DNA of 6,024 bases from Candidatus Bathyarchaeota archaeon (GTDB taxonomy: Archaea; Thermoproteota; Bathyarchaeia; 40CM-2-53-6; FEN-987), in assembly GCA_003152955.1 (NCBI GenBank), contig PMBQ01000223.1, forward strand, positions 1,207 through 7,230, read 5' to 3'. This document shows positions 4,671-6,024 of this stretch, one piece after another. The translations under genes were made by a program, and so were the position numbers. Positions within the stretch are counted from its first letter, which is position 1, and each line of letters begins with the position of its first letter. The notes beneath the pieces were generated by a model. The model saw only the letters and a program-made list of their open reading frames with translations, did no database searches and was not told where the DNA came from.

Positions 4671-5300
4671 ATGCGCTTCCCTAACATCAGCGAGCCGCGA
4701 GCATTTCAGCTCGGCGTCGAACATGTTTCGAGGGTTGACCCCCAAATCCGCCAGCTGGTCAAGAAGCATGGGCTGATCGAATTCGAAGCCGGAGGGGATC
4801 CATTCGAGTCACTGGTTGAAGCAATAATCTCTCAACAACTAAGCGGCAAATCCGCCCGATCTATCTTCAACAAACTGAAAGCTCTGCTGCGATCTGAAAC
4901 CATCGACGCACAAGCGCTCAAAAAGACCCCCGCGTCAAAACTAAGGAAAGCGGGCATATCGCCGCAAAAAAGCCGCTACCTCAAAGGCTTGAGTTCCCAG
5001 GTTGTCAAAGGCACATTGGATCTGGAAAGTCTCAAGATGAAGCCCGATGATGAAGTTGTCCGAATACTGGACGAAGCCAAGGGCATCGGACCCTGGACAG
5101 CACATATGTTTCTGCTCTTCACATTGGGACGGCCGGATATTCTTCCCGTCGACGACCTTGGAATTCAAATTGCAGTTCGAAAGGTCTACTCCCTACGTAA
5201 ACTGCCGACAGCTAAGAAGATTGAACAGATCGCGAGCAAATGGCATCCGTACTGCTCAATTGCATCACTGTATCTCTGGCACTCAATGAACACCAAATAG
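4671..5300 (+). CDS. AlkA-like DNA-3-methyladenine glycosylase, HhH-GPD superfamily
   Basis: A 209-residue DNA repair enzyme that likely removes alkylated purines such as 3-methyladenine by cutting the base-sugar bond, starting base excision repair. The helical HhH-GPD core runs from about residue 43 (DPFESLVEAIISQQLSGKSA, 43-62) to about 205. The helix-hairpin-helix is at 131-150 with GIGPWTAHMFLLF (138-150), and the catalytic aspartate is most likely D162 in LPVDDLGIQ, equivalent to D238 of E. coli AlkA. There is no Cys cluster, so it is not an endonuclease III/MutY type with an iron-sulfur centre, and it lacks the N-terminal beta domain of E. coli AlkA (282 residues), like the compact AlkA/MAG1 type. 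A TGA at 4662-4664 in frame just upstream makes ATG 4671 the first possible ATG start. It follows the HEXXH gene by 79 bases and may be co-transcribed. Exact lesion range cannot be read from sequence. Confidence 0.92.
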   Translation: MRFPNISEPRAFQLGVEHVSRVDPQIRQLVKKHGLIEFEAGGDPFESLVEAIISQQLSGKSARSIFNKLKALLRSETIDAQALKKTPASKLRKAGISPQKSRYLKGLSSQVVKGTLDLESLKMKPDDEVVRILDEAKGIGPWTAHMFLLFTLGRPDILPVDDLGIQIAVRKVYSLRKLPTAKKIEQIASKWHPYCSIASLYLWHSMNTK

Positions 5301-5326
5301 GGGGGTGGGTGGTGTAATTTTGTGGG
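5300..5326 (+). other. G-rich stretch right after the glycosylase stop codon
   Basis: Runs of six, three, two and four G fall within 27 bases, beginning at the last base of the TAG stop. With a two-G tract it could form a weak G-quadruplex in the RNA or the plus strand; it lacks four tracts of three G at short loops. A TAATTTT stretch inside it (5315-5321) is a weak T-rich element that could aid termination. The rest of the gap up to 5503 holds no gene; CTCTTAA at 5465-5471 is a weak TATA candidate for the next gene, giving a start near 5495. Confidence 0.35.
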
Positions 5327-5503
5327 GAGAACATGTTACTGGCCAGTCGCGGTTTACATCTGTCGTCCAATCTCCGAGTCACGTCTAGTTAGCAACCTCC
5401 CGGACGCTCCCAATTCCGTAAACTCGGGAAGAATGCATTCACCTGCCTTTCGCGATTGGATACGCTCTTAACCTTCCCTCAAGTTCTGTAACTTTCCAGG
5501 TCT

Positions 5504-5507
5504 GTGA
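5504..5507 (+). promoter_or_regulatory. Weak ribosome binding site (GTGA) of the aminopeptidase-like gene
   Basis: GTGA ends 5 bases before ATG 5513 and matches the core of the archaeal Shine-Dalgarno sequence. The GTG at 5504 is in frame and would add three residues (start, Lys, Val), but as part of the binding site it is the less likely start, as at glnA. Confidence 0.4.
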
Positions 5508-5512
5508 AAGTA

Positions 5513-6024
5513 ATGACCAGGGCCTTCAAAGGCGCACTGAATCTGCTCCACACTTGTGCCAATGCAAAGCCCGGTGAGCAAGTCCTCATCGTCACCGACC
5601 ACATGACGGACCCCGCGATTGCCAGCACAATAATGTCCGCGGCAACTCGGTTAGGTATTGAAGCTAGCGCGATCATCATGAAACCCAGAGCTCTCCCCGG
5701 CGATGAACCCCCAGCCCCAGTTCTCGCTGCCATGCTATCCTCTGATGTCATTATCTGCCCTACCAGTAGAACCCTTTTTCACACCAACGCCAGAACAGCG
5801 GCATGTAGGAAAGGGGCCAGATTCATATCAATGGCCGGCGCCACCATGTCAGTTCTAGCCTCGAACGCAATGTTCGCCAACTTCCGCAAACAAGAAAAAG
5901 TCTTGAAGAAACTAGTGATCAGGTTGACACGCGCAAAAATCATCACAGTTACCAATCCAGCCGGGACCGATCTCATGTTCAACGTGCTCGGAAGGCGCGG
6001 CCACGGAGTAAGCGGGTTGGCGGC
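5513..6024 (+). CDS. Aminopeptidase-T-like (M29/COG2309) protein, 3' end outside window
   Basis: The frame from ATG 5513 stays open to the end of the window: 170 codons plus two bases, about half of a usual COG2309 protein of roughly 320-400 residues. Family signs: KPGEQVLIVTD (19-29) as first strand and turn; the basic loop KPRALPGDEPP (57-67); SSDVIICPTSRTLFHTNA (76-93); GARFISMAG (101-109), a pattern typical of leucyl aminopeptidases of the aminopeptidase T group; and TNPAGTDLMFNVLGRRG (147-163), the start of the second half. M29 enzymes remove N-terminal amino acids using a two-metal site whose ligands lie mostly in the missing C-terminal half, so peptidase activity cannot be checked here; COG2309 also includes the NicX-type ring-cleaving dioxygenases. 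Being cytoplasmic and alone on the plus strand, it is 212 bases past the glycosylase and probably has its own promoter. Confidence 0.82.
   Translation, partial: MTRAFKGALNLLHTCANAKPGEQVLIVTDHMTDPAIASTIMSAATRLGIEASAIIMKPRALPGDEPPAPVLAAMLSSDVIICPTSRTLFHTNARTAACRKGARFISMAGATMSVLASNAMFANFRKQEKVLKKLVIRLTRAKIITVTNPAGTDLMFNVLGRRGHGVSGLA

Noticed and set aside
5390..5435. Possible stem TCCCG/CGGGA in the gap before the aminopeptidase-like gene
   Set aside because: Only 5 pairs with a loop of about 22 bases and no T-run; not enough to call a terminator or riboswitch.
5479..5982. Minus-strand ORFs across the right end
   Set aside because: The plus strand is open to the window edge with clear COG2309 motifs; the minus frames are its shadows.
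1..6024. tRNA/rRNA genes, CRISPR array, insertion sequence or phage remnants
   Set aside because: I looked for T-loop GTTCRA-type motifs with pairing arms, regularly spaced long repeats, transposase motifs and terminal inverted repeats and saw none. The GTTCAT copies near glnA have no acceptor stem or arms, so they are not a tRNA.

Overview
The window looks like part of an archaeal chromosome, probably from the Thermoproteota (Thaumarchaeota/Bathyarchaeia side) or a similar mesophilic lineage; the phylum is an inference. Support for archaea: ribosome binding sites of the GGTGA type, TATA-like boxes about 25-30 bases ahead of likely transcript starts, short leaders, a TTG start on an Lrp-type regulator, and a glutamine synthetase gene divergent from that regulator, an arrangement known from archaea such as Halobacterium. 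Base composition is near balanced, and I see no insertion sequence, phage gene, CRISPR array or tRNA.

Layout, left to right. Bases 1-138 hold nothing I recognise. At 139-402 is a doubtful small membrane-anchored hypothetical protein. At 446-862 is a compact ferritin-like diiron protein with the bacterioferritin set of iron ligands. It converges on an Lrp/AsnC-family regulator (943-1395, minus). That regulator is divergent from glnA, a type I glutamine synthetase (1549-3015, plus); the 153 bases between them carry two opposed promoters, a perfect inverted repeat and a set of GTTCAT repeats, a good candidate for a regulator-bound control region. glnA converges on a MarC/SnatA-family membrane protein (3159-3872, minus). 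Then on the plus strand come an unnamed HEXXH putative metallopeptidase (4058-4591), a short AlkA-like DNA glycosylase (4671-5300), and the first 170 codons of an aminopeptidase-T-like (COG2309/M29) protein, which starts at 5513 and leaves the window open.

Taken together, the middle is an amino-acid/nitrogen neighbourhood: glutamine synthesis, an amino-acid-responsive regulator, a possible small neutral amino acid transporter and, further right, a putative peptidase. The ferritin (iron and peroxide handling) and the glycosylase (alkylated base repair) are stress/housekeeping genes with no clear link. Apart from the small first ORF these look like intact core genes. The least-described items are the HEXXH protein and the lrp-glnA control region.
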